From Tridacna crocea (taxonomy: Eukaryota; Mollusca; Bivalvia; Cardiida; Cardiidae), in the NCBI GenBank assembly GCA_943736015.1, contig OX031061.1:62998192-63062191 (forward strand): 64,000 nt of DNA, read 5' to 3'. This document shows, piece after piece, positions 13,401 to 25,400 of the stretch; within the stretch, counting starts at the first letter, position 1, and each line of letters begins with the position of its first letter. Position numbers and translations under genes: made by a program. The notes beneath the pieces were generated by a model. The model made no database searches. It had not been told where the DNA came from and worked only from the letters and a program-made list of their open reading frames with translations.

Positions 13401-16400
13401 CGCGAGTTCAAATTTGCTATGGCTTTATGAATTAATCAAGACTTAAGCGCATGGCGATCTGGTATATGTAAGTTAGAAAAAAAAATAACTCATGCGATCA
13501 GTGCCAATGCTTGAGTGGAATGGATCGTTTGAAACCTCAAATGTCATAGAAAAAAAAAGTTCATTGCTGAACCGATTTTACCGAGCATCAGGTCGTATTA
13601 TCTTTTTTTTTGTTTAACATTTTCTTCCAAAAGGCAAATACGGTAAAATGTTCTCATATTTCTTTATATACCTAGTATTCTTGAATACGAGTTTGAGGCA
13701 ATGCCAATATATGTTTTTAAGTGACGTTGTCCAATTGATAAGGATTCGTGATAGATCAAACTACGCATTGCCCGATACACTCTCCAAATCAAAAACACCA
13801 ACCATCTTTTCTCTATTCATCAAACTAAATATACACTTTAAATGTCTTATAAACGCCTACTTTATCAAGGACTAGATTTTGAGATTTAATAAAAAATGTT
13901 TTTCTAAACCTGGTGGACCCTGAATCAAAGAAAATCTCTGTGTGAGGGCTTTGTCAATGGCTTCCTGCTGTTTTTTGTTGTTCGGTGGTAGACGAACATT
14001 ATCCCCGCTTCCAACTACAAAATCTCTTTCAATCAAGCCTGCAAGATTGGCATGTCCAGGTTCTGAAATATGTATTTACAGACGTTTATTTCACTTTACT
14101 GGCTGATAAAAACATGCAAATCAACGAACTGACGAAAGGTAATACAAGTTTGAAATTACAGTTAAAATATATTGACAGCTCTGGGAAGAGAGGCTATTAA
14201 AATGGAAATAAGAAAATGCAAGTAATAAGTACTTGAATGAACCATATACATAGCAATTAAAACGTTTCATCAATAATTTGATATTTCAATGAAGCAACGA
14301 AATAAATAAGATTGAAGAGATGTATTTCATATTTGTATTTAAACTGAATAACTTTATAATTACAAATTATTGCTAGTGCGAAGTAAGTCAATTGTGCGGT
14401 AAAAGCCAGTCAATAGATAATAAGACAATGATAAAGTCAATTTTGAAACAAAGTTGAAACATTTTACCGATGGAATGGAAATAACACGATGCTTTTGCAA
14501 GACCAAATGAAATTTACTGTGATCAAGTAAAGAGAGAACATTATATCCCACTATTATATTATTATATGAACAACAATACTTGTTTAAATGAAATGATACA
14601 ATGATACTACTGCTGCTTTGATAAAAACAATGTTCAAATCAGTCAGTAGCCCTAATTACTAAGATGCTTTGTAATTTCATGGAATGTTTATAAATACAGT
14701 AACAGTTTATACAAACTCTTTGACAAGATAAAAACTCCACTGAGAATGAAGAGAATGCAATGACAAACACAATAGTTAGAACTGCAGAGATAATATGGCA
14801 CCAACAAAAGATGGTTAGCTTTAAATAATCATTCCTATAAACTTTGATAAGAGAAAATTTAAGTCAGGTTCTTTTCTCATGTACATGTATTTCCATAAAT
14901 TGTCGATAACCATTTTGGAAAACCTTACACCTGTATCTAACAATTTATAGGAATGAGAAGGTGGCAGAGCATTGACAAATTTCAGGAAAACACACACAGA
15001 CACACTCACACACACACACACAGCAAACTACTTGATTTGAAGTCTGAACAAGAAAGGGAGGAGACTTGCCGTATTTGTCTAATTTGACGGATGGAGAAAT
15101 ACTGCCTAGATGTTTACCATAACTAAACGCGCAAAGCATCACATTAAAAAAAGGACGTCGTATGGCTTCAAATAATAATACCATGATGTCATATACTCTC
15201 CGGTCATTCATCAAAAACTTTCTTTTTTGTATTATATAGCCATCTCCAGTTTTCCCACCTTTCGCACGTTTGAAATACGATTTTGTGATGTCATAGGAAG
15301 AAAAACAACGTAGACAAAAAATTCAATGTGAATTCAACCGCGAAATTGAAGACAGGAGTAAAGCTAAGATGAGTATCATTTTCCGAGTTAAGGTTTAGCA
15401 ATTACATGCCTGCATCTTTGGAACTATATTAATTCGTGCACTTCCGTGAAAACCGGTCTCATTTCATTAGTAAGTAGGTTTCTCGCTGAGGTTTGTTAAA
15501 GTCATGTGTTAATAGAGTCCGACATTCATTGGCAGTTGAAAAACATTTTTTAACTCGTCAAGAAAAATATTTATCAAGTTTGCCAAAAGCTGAGTAACTC
15601 GTAAATCATGACCAGATGGTTGCGGGTTTGATACTAAGTTATGAAAAACTTTCCTCCAGGCGATTTTCTGCCTCCAGTCTCTGAGTATTCGGTGGCTTGG
15701 AAAGAAAGTTATGTCAGTACTGTTGTAAGAAAGCAGCAAACACAATGCACAGGTGTAGTGACCGTTGTGATATGACCTAAATTGTTAAAACAGCGTTAAA
15801 CTCTAATACAAACAATCAAACAAATAAGCAAAAACAAGCAAGCAAACAAACAAAAACAAACACTGATTTGATGAGATTCGAATTCAAACATGAACTTATG
15901 TCAGAATCCTAACGTATACAATTAAAATATATGGTGGATACTAGTTGAATACCACATTGAGAACAAGACTGATTATGTGATGAATATAAAATAACAAAAT
16001 GACAAAAGTAATATCACCTAATCCTGGCATCCTTCCGATATTTAGAGCTATCTTCATCGAAACTGATTCTTGCTCCGCATCTTGCAATGTTTTAAGGAAC
16101 TTTTCTGTCCGCCTGCAGTAAAAAATTGAAAATTTATATTCGACGGTTCTTCAGAAAAATCTATTTCGACTGATGTAGCCTGATTGTTTATGATAATATT
16201 CTCTTTGTTGTTTTTGTTGTTATTAGCGCCTTGGTATAGTTAGCAGTGTGTGTTCAATGGAAGAATGATGTTATGTCCAAGATAGTACGTAAGCGTAAAC
16301 AAGTGACCCGTGCTCTGTGAAAATGGGATAGTATCGACCGTATGACAGGATTTTGTTAGACAAAATGGATTTTATGGATAGATAATTATGTGGTTAACTG

Positions 16401-19400
16401 CTTAGTATAATCCCATTTTCAAAGAGCATGGCTCATATACATATATGCATGGATATCCTCCTATGTAAAAAAGTTTCGAGGCTAGATAAACTAAAAATCC
16501 CTACATACCGATGGATGTATGCACTGGCGAATTTGTAAATTTTCATGGAAACTAGACTAAATATATCACTGACTTTGATTCTGAAGAAAGTTTGTGCTTC
16601 AGGTGTAAAAAAGAAAAAAATAAGAAGCAGTATGTCGTGCTTTTTTTTCTAATAATGTAGATAGCTATACGCACTACTCTGATATTCTTCTCGAGGAACT
16701 TTAATGATTTGCTGGCAAATCAACGATTCAAACATATTTCTAAAAGGGCAACAACACTTTCCAAAATATGTTTATTATTTGATATTTCCTCTATCATGAA
16801 CTGGTGCAAACATTCACAAAAATTATAGGAACTTGTGGTACGCATTTTGCTCTATATAAAAATAATTCAGGGACAAAATTCAATATGCATGAAAAAACTA
16901 AGTACTTAAAGTGGTATTTTTATCTTCTGCGTAAACAATGTTAATTATGTAGTATACTGGTCTATCCCACAGATAGATGTGGAGGTGTAATGTGACTGGG
17001 TACAGGCATTTGGTATATATCTTGCGGCCGTATCGACATGTGGTCCGGTGGCTCAGTTGGTTAGAGTGCGGGAACGGTATTCCTGAGGCCCTGGGTTCGA
17101 ATCCCGGTCGAGCCGCGATATTTTTCACCACCTGTTACATTTGGCGCCCAACGTGGGGCTTTGGCTCCCAATGTAAATAATCCACTTATTAGAAAGATAG
17201 GATAGCAGTGATTGAGGGATTCGTGGACGAATCTTCGTGTGGCGGGGAAGTATGTAGTATAATAGTATATCCCACAGATAGATGTGGAGGTGTAATGTGG
17301 CTGGGTACAAGTATTTGGTGGTATATCATGCGCCCGTATCGACATGTGGTTAGGTGGCTCAGTTGGTTAGAGTGCGGGAACGGTATTCCTGAGGCCCTGG
17401 GTGCGAATTCCGGTCGAACCGCGATAATTTTTCACTACCTGTTACAATATGAATCGGTCAAAAAGTTCAATGATAGATAAAAATCCTACCTGTCTACCTC
17501 AGATTTGCACAACACCTCCACACTAAATTTTCTTTTCTTCTGTCTGGCCTCCATAGGCACAGTAGGACATTTTTCATGTAAATGAAACGACACTGTAAGC
17601 TTGCCATCGGCTGCGTTATCTTTAGTTTTTTCTGCAAGCACTTTTTTCTTCACACTTATGATCTCGGCATGACCAACCCAAACTGTTTTTAATTTAAGCA
17701 TGCCCATTTGGTTTACATCAGTTGTGGCTTGATTTTCACTCGTGGACGTGAATTTCAAACACAACCAATCATAGGCTCTTGGTTCATTACTTTTCTCCTC
17801 TTCGTCGTCAATCCCTGAAAAGTCTATATTTCTGATTTCACAGTAAGCAAGGCTCAAGGAGAATCTTCCAGTTCGTTCACCATCAAACTTGACTGCAACA
17901 TTATTTATGATAAAACATTCTTCATTGCTTACAGCGCCAACGGCTGCTTCCATCGTCATGATAGGTAGCCAAGTGTTGACATATTCTTTCGCATTGCTGT
18001 ATTCTGATGATGTTGGTTTCGTGGAATATCTGCATAGGTGAAGAACAGGATCATCAGTGTGCTGCAAACAAAGCTTCACGTTGTTAGTCATGTTGTAAAG
18101 GACTAGTTGTGGGCATAGGCAACCTTTACGAGGAGCACATGACATTTGACCTTTAAGACTTTGTCCATGGCTAAAGGTTAGTGAAAATTCAGTATATGGT
18201 TGTATGTCAATAGGATTAATGCTTTCAGTGGAGACGTCATCAACACCGTTATCGGATGAAGAAACAAAAGCACCTTTTATGGTACGCTTGAGGTCATTTT
18301 GTCTGTTTTCCAGAGCGCAAGTTAACATCCTAGCCCAGGTGTGGAGCGGTACAGCCAAAAATCCTGGATTAGAATGCAGTGTTTGTAAATTTCCTCTACT
18401 ATTTGGTGTGGAAGAAACACCAGTCTTGTCATAGATTCTTTTTCTCCAAGAAGCTTCGATCTTTCCATAGCCAGTTGTTGTATCTTGGATCACTTTTGGT
18501 TTGCGCCTCATGTCAAGAAGATTGAAAGCAAGCTGTCTGCTTTGTTTGTCCATGTATTTCATTTCTGGTGAACACAAAGTTACGCTGCGATCTGTTGCCT
18601 CATCAACAAAACAGTGTATCATTTGTGGATTGCTTTTCAATTTAATTGCATTTTCAAGCGTCCTACATCCTCTTTGATATTCCTTAGCTCTCCTCATTGC
18701 TGCATTCACATGAACACAAATCTGATCAATTTCTGTCTTGCTGTAAGGACTTTGGGAGCCTTCTAATGCAGCTATAAGAAGACGGTGAACGACTAGATCA
18801 ATGTATCTCCTGATGGGGGACGTAAAGTGGGTGTAAGGATACATGTCTAAACTAAAATGCTTTTTAAGTCTTAGGTCTTTTGTTCCTCCTGTGCATTGAT
18901 ATTCTGCTCTCTCCTGAATGGCTATCCAATGTTGATAGACGATATGTTGTATTGGGTATAAATCATCTATCATCAGAAAACGCATTGCTTTCCCTGGCTC
19001 ATTTGCAAAAGTTTCCCACAGAACTTTTGAGATCATAATGTTTTTTTTACTGTTGTCTGCCCGTATGCGTTCTACACTAGGGATTTTCCCACCACCCATC
19101 TTCTTTCCCTGGAGCCGAACTAAAGCATCTACATATTCACATTCGTTTTTCAAGAAGGACTCCATGTTATCTTTAGTTGGAGGAGGTTGAGATCGAATAG
19201 GAGTGCAAGAAGAAAATTTTTTGGCCAATGTTTCAGCAATTTTTTGATTAGCCATAATCATGAATTCTTCAACCAGATAATGGGCCTCTAATGTCTCTGT
19301 AAGCGAATCTTCAGATATATCTTCATCATTTTCAATATCAAGGGCGAACATTGCATCACCTAGTCTACGTCGGCGAATCTTTTTTGCCAGATCAAACAAC

Positions 19401-22400
19401 ATCATGATATCATTTTTCAGTGGATGATTATTCTTTTCTGGATCATTGATTATATCTTGTACTTCTCTATAAGTGAATTTTTGTCTAGACATTATCACAG
19501 ACCTAACAATCTTAACAGTTTTCCCAACAATCTGCAACAATTTTCCATTTCTGTCGAGCAGGAAGAAAACTGAAATAGCTCGTCTCTGTTGGTTTGGTAA
19601 TAGGCTACACAGATTTGAGCTTAGAGGCTCCGGCAACATATTTCTAGGACGTCTTATTGTTGGATAGTATGTCACAGCTCTTTCATATGCTTCTAAATCG
19701 ATTGGGTCACCCTTTCTTACAACAGCAGAAACATCTGCTATATGTACTCCAACTTTAAAACCATCCTCTGTCCTCTCAATACTCAAAGCATCATCCAAAT
19801 CTTGTGAACCAGGGGGGTCTATAGTGAACGTTCTAATGTCACATAAATCTTCTCTGTCAGAAGATTCATTGATCAAAACCTTCTCTCTTTGGTAACGAGC
19901 CATCAGTCCTTCCACACAGTCATAAGTGTTTCTCTTGTACAAGGCCGGAACTTTATGCTTTAAATCTAGGACTGTCAGACCTTGTTGGATATTTTCTCCA
20001 CATTTAAGTCTTTTGATTACAGCTCCAAGAGGATAAGTACTTCGAGGACTCCATTTGATCAGAACAACAAGAAAAAGGTAAGTGTCTCTTTCTCCAGGGT
20101 TTATATTTATAAATTTTGGATCATCAGACAAAGTTTGACTTGCGCGATCATAGGTGTATATTTCCATTTTGTACCTAGCCTTATTCGGATATTTCTTTTC
20201 CACTTTACGATTAAGGATGTGTATTTTAGGCACAGTCTTGCATAAAGGACGTACCAGATGGGAATCCATGTCGTCCAGTGTACAGAGAAATACAGGATGT
20301 GTCACGTCTTTAAATCTCTGCCTGTTCACTATTCCTATCACCTTGCCATACCGTCTGTCTTTACTTTCATGTACTTTGTCCAGCAGTTCTACCACCACCT
20401 CATCTTCATTGTAAGTCTGGCCTGCTTTGGAACGACCAGAAATCTCGATGACAAGCCCTGAGTCGTTAGAATCAATTGGGTAACAGTAAGACACATGGGA
20501 TCCATCTATTTGAAGAACACACCGCTTGTAAATGTCCGGCCTACGTCGAGGTTGCTGGAGTAACACCTCACCTTGTAAAAGAGGTTTATAGAAGGGAGTC
20601 CCTGTTTTTTCTCTAAATCTATGCATGTACGACTGGTTCAGAATCACGCCTGAAGTCATCATCTTTTCATCATCTTCATCAGCTTCATCATCTTCATTTT
20701 CACAGCTAAAAAAGCTTTCTCTTCGACCATTGAACTTGCGAAAGGTTTGTTCATAAAATGATAACTCGTCGCTTGCGTTTTCAAGAATTTCTTCGTCTGG
20801 TTTAGATGTAGTAAACGGAATTTCATTGTTATCATTTTCATCACTTTCTGAATCAGATATATCATTGAAAGGTCCCAAATGTCCGTTGAAAAAAGAGCAG
20901 TCGCCCGTTGTACTCAGACTCGAGTCTCTGGATTGGTAACCCTTTCCAGATCCAGTATTAAGACTTGTATCAACTTGATTTAACTCTTTTTCCTGTCGTT
21001 TCTTTCTACGGTAAATTGTTGTCATTGTGTTTTGTGATGAATCTGGTGAGGGAGCTCTTGATGAATTCACAGATTCTACGGGCGAAGGTGTATTACTTTC
21101 ACATTTGGATCGGTCTCTTGCTTTAGCTAAAATTATAAATGTACAAATGAAAATTTAAACTTTGCATTCCTTTATGGAAATAGAAAAACCAACTGATTTA
21201 AATCAATAATGGATACTAAAAATTGTCGATACATTGTCTTAACACAGTTCATATTACTTTTAATGAAAAAAAAAGACAAAGAGCAAACGAACAAACAATC
21301 AAAAGTAGGCCCTGTTGGTCCAATAAGGTAGACAAGTCTAACACGTGAGTAACATGCACAGTCATTGAAGTGAATTGCCATAAAACTTTAGGAAAACTAA
21401 GTCTAACTCCCACAAAAGTCATATCTTTTTCACAGTCGTGAATAATCTTACAACATATAAGCGTGTCGAACTGATTGTTTGTTGAAAAGAATTCCTTCAA
21501 GAGAGTCAGCACTGCCCTTAATGGATCACTAGAAAACATGTTTTGAAACTCTTCCCCCGTAGGAACCAAATTTTAGTCCGAGGGAGGTGTGGGCCTGGTA
21601 ATCATATATCATACCAACCTTTACAATGCTGGGACAAAGTGGTTTGGGACCAAAAAAAAATAAAATCTTAAGTTTTCACAACAACAGATTCTATGGAAGT
21701 TGCAACCCGTAGGACGAGGGTACAATTAGTTAGGTCCTTGTAGGGGTCCACGAAATTATGCTACGTACTGAATAATACAGACAGCATGTTGAAGATGTTA
21801 AATTGTCTCCATATAAAGCCACTGTAAAATATGAGACCTCTTTGGGAGGGGTAAATTCTGATCCCATCGCCAAATTTGTCAAAAACGTTTCAGTGATATT
21901 TAACATAAACCTATTTGTTATTTGCTATCCACTGTATGGTTAGGAACAGAGAGTTTTTTTTTTTTAAACTTTTCACAATGTATATGCTTGTGTTAAAACT
22001 TGTGACTTTTCCCTCTCCCATGGTTGCGCTAATTTTGATCCACTGTACGGTATTGTTACAGTTGTGGTGAAGATAAAACACATTACAGCTATATCTCTCA
22101 CTTTTAAAAAGACAAAGACAAAGACTTTTAAAATTATTACTATATGAACATATGTAAAAATTGTAACCCCCGAGGCAGGGCCAGTGACGCAGCATTAAGC
22201 CTTATGGTGAGGAAGCAATATTTGTCAATGTAATATGTTAAACACACAAAGCCTTTTTCTTGAGTGAAACTTTAATCCACTGAGATAGGGCAAATTTAGA
22301 CAGTCGGTTTTCAAACAGTTTTTGGTAGAAGTCCACTAAGCAAAGCTACATTCAAAATTTGTCGCCATATGCTTTATGGTTAGGTTAAAAAAAAAAAAAA

Positions 22401-25400
22401 ACTTAAAAAGTTTTCACCATATACGCCATGCAAACTTGTTTTCATTATGTAGGACCATGAAAACGTGTGAACCTTGGGACAGAGCTATGATTTAAAAAAT
22501 CTTGGTAGATGTATTTTTGATAAAGGGGAATGCCAAATTTAGTATCCCAATGCCTCGTGTACCGAACAAGAAGAAATTTAAAAAAGTTTTTTGCTATAAA
22601 ATCTACTTTTTGAGCCAGGTTACGCAATTTTAAATACGTCCAAGATTCTATCAAGACAGAGGTTCTGGCCAAGTTTCATGAGTAACAGATTGATAATATG
22701 AAATCTAGAGTGAATACAATGTTTTCTGAAATTTTGTCCTGTTACCTACTGTTTGGTCTGACGTGACACAATTCAAACCAATCTATTATTTTATTAAGAT
22801 AAACAGTCTAGTAATTTTCATGATTATATGATTGGAAATCTAGCCCGTAGAGTCCACACAATGTATTTGTTGACGACCGCACAACGGAAAACGCACGACT
22901 TGCGTCGGTCACAGTGCAATCACAAAAGCTAACCTTGAGCACTTTGTGCTCAGGTAAGCTAGAAAATAGTGAATGTTCTTGACTTACGTCGCCTGTGTCT
23001 TGTTTTAGACCTCGAGCTTTTCCCAGCTGTAAGGTTTGGTACAGAGGAAGCTTTCTGAAATAAAGTTGTAATCAGTTCACAAATCAGGGATTGAATTTTT
23101 CAACTACTTTACAATTATTGCAGTAGTACAATGCACTAGAGTGCCCTATCCAAATTACAGGGCAAACGCAATAAAGACATAAAGAGTAAGCTTTCGCCCA
23201 GAGTTGACTAAACATTGTTTGACACTAAAACAAACGACAAAATTTTAGACAGGTCCGAATCGAAATGCATTTGCAGAAAACAAAAGCCCGAATGATTAAA
23301 TATGTCCTCGACAGACTAGGAAACATTGTGGGGAAAAAACGTTTTCAAATTTTGCTCATTTGTTTTGGGAAAACAAAGGTAAATGCCGTTTTTAAATACC
23401 CAAATGTAATAACAGAGCATTAGGGTCATGGGTTGGCAAGGTATGAGACTGGTATACAGGGTTAGCAATGTATACAAAGCATACAGAACTTGTATATTTA
23501 CCTTTAAAGTAGACTGACTGTCCACCGATGTACCACTCAACCAAGTTGGATCTGGTTCGTGATTTTCTTGTGGAGCTGGTATGCTAGCCTGGATCTCTGA
23601 TTTAAGAGCATTTAACCTTTCTTTGTCTTCAGGTATCTGTAAAGATCATTCAAAATCATAACAGCTTTTTTCATCAAGCATGCAATGTTTATGTTGCCGT
23701 TGTTAGACTCTCTCAAAATAACGAAAAAAAAAAGAAATCAGTTTAAACCTACCACGTCTTTCAGTTTTCTTGGTATCCAGTATCAAGTGGTTAGTACAGA
23801 GATATTTTCCTAATGTGCTAATACAGATAGTCTAGTTGAAATGGATTAAGACTTCATACACCGCAATGCCTAGTCCAGAAATTGAATATATAATCCGTTG
23901 CAGAAATAAGTATGCACTTTTTTCTTTGAATATCTTCCCTTCCACAAGGCGCATCGATCTCAAATTTACAACAATGTTTTAGGAAGTGTCTACGACAGTC
24001 ACACATGAAACAAAAGTTGATAGATATCATTAATTTAACGACTTTGTAGATTCTCACCCTCTGCTCGTGTTACACGCAGAAAATGTACTGGACAGAAATT
24101 ACCTATTCGAGTAAGAAGACAACATTGGAGGAAAAAAATGCCCCTGCACAATCGCGTTGATCGTTTGCAAGGGGTAAGACGTCATTCGAGCTACGGAGTT
24201 TCGGAGTGAGCTTGCGTTCTTTTCTCTGATAAGTCAAGATTCTAATATTGTAACCATGATGGTTTAGTAAAGGTTAACAGATGGAACGGGACAGATTTGT
24301 TGGTGGGGAAGGGGTGGTGGTGGTGCAATCATGGGGTGGTATTACGGAAGGAGTGGTAGGAAAACGATTTCAACACTCAGAAGGGATATTTGAATCAGAT
24401 TCTGCGACCGAAATCTGTTCCATTTCTGCAGAGACACCCACCTACCATTCAATTGCATGACAGTGCTCGTGCACATATAGCAAACATCACTGAACAATTC
24501 GTCATTGAAAATGGCACCATCGTATTTTCGCCAGATTTGGCCCCTATTGTCAACGTCGCAAGTAAATTCATAGGTAAACCTAGGTCTGGAGTTCTTCAGA
24601 AATAATGTGTATTATCACAGAGCATTGATTACTGGCGGTAGCAATTGCTTCTGTCAGACGTGTCTATATAGCTTTAATGTACTGAAAAAAGGGCAGAAGT
24701 ATGATACAAAAAAAAAAACCTTACTGAACTTGTCAAGGAAACCTGTTATGAGGAAGTGTTTTGTGAGCTAAATAACAATTTTCTAGCGTTAGTTTCATAA
24801 AAGTTCCATTTTGAAAGAGTTCTAGTTCTATGCTTAAGTACATAAGATCTTACCTTGGCACAACCAAGACCCAAATCAACTTTCGTTAATGCAACATCGA
24901 ACTTTTCCTCTGAGAATAATGACCTAGCCCAAATCTCAAATGCAGCAAGGTCATCGAAATCTGTCAGGTCCCTTAGGACTGAAATGCAGGAAAAGAGAGA
25001 TGAAATCATAACACCATCAACTGGTAAAGGAAAAAAGTCCAAGAGCAAAGTAAAAACACATACAGCGTAATCTTATTATATCTATCTTTCAATTAAAAAG
25101 ATCTAGGGAAATTTCTTTCTCGACTTTTTGTTGGACTGGTGAAAAAAGCCCCAATCGCTTTTCTATTTTTTTCTAATGAATAGGGGAATCACACATAATT
25201 ATGTCATTAAAAAGATTAAATAGTTACATACATTCAAAAGTATTTTTCGTTTGTGTCATATACCAACAAGTAGGAAATGACAAATGAAGTAAGAGCTAAT
25301 GTAGGATCATAGTGAAAGTTTAGACACTGTTTATCATGTGTATTTGCTACTGACCCTATCTAAATTGAGGCCTCGTCTTTGGAGATGCGAGTTACCGTTT

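Larger units (their letters stand above)
16948..17446 (+). mobile_element. TRIM: miniature LTR retrotransposon with tRNA-like sequence inside each LTR
   Basis: Two direct repeats (16948-17139, 192 bp; 17253-17446, 194 bp) each start TGTAGTATA and end CTGTTACA, so they have the TG...CA ends of LTRs. Two bases after the first LTR is an 18-nt primer binding site, TGGCGCCCAACGTGGGGC (17142-17159), exactly complementary to the 3' end of tRNA-Lys1,2. A purine run (GGGGAAG, 17244-17250) lies two bases before the second LTR. The interior is only 113 bp and has no coding capacity. I see no clean target duplication. The element sits 43 bp outside the donor of HELZ2-like exon 10. Confidence 0.85.

Noticed and set aside
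17047..17116. Functional tRNA gene
   Set aside because: A- and B-boxes are perfect, but the anticodon loop lacks U33 and the anticodon stem is misplaced. It lies within an LTR and has a second copy.
16977..17480. Several overlapping frames on both strands around 17 kb
   Set aside because: They are translations of the two LTRs of the TRIM. The shared peptide WLSWLECGNGIPEALG is the tRNA-like block.
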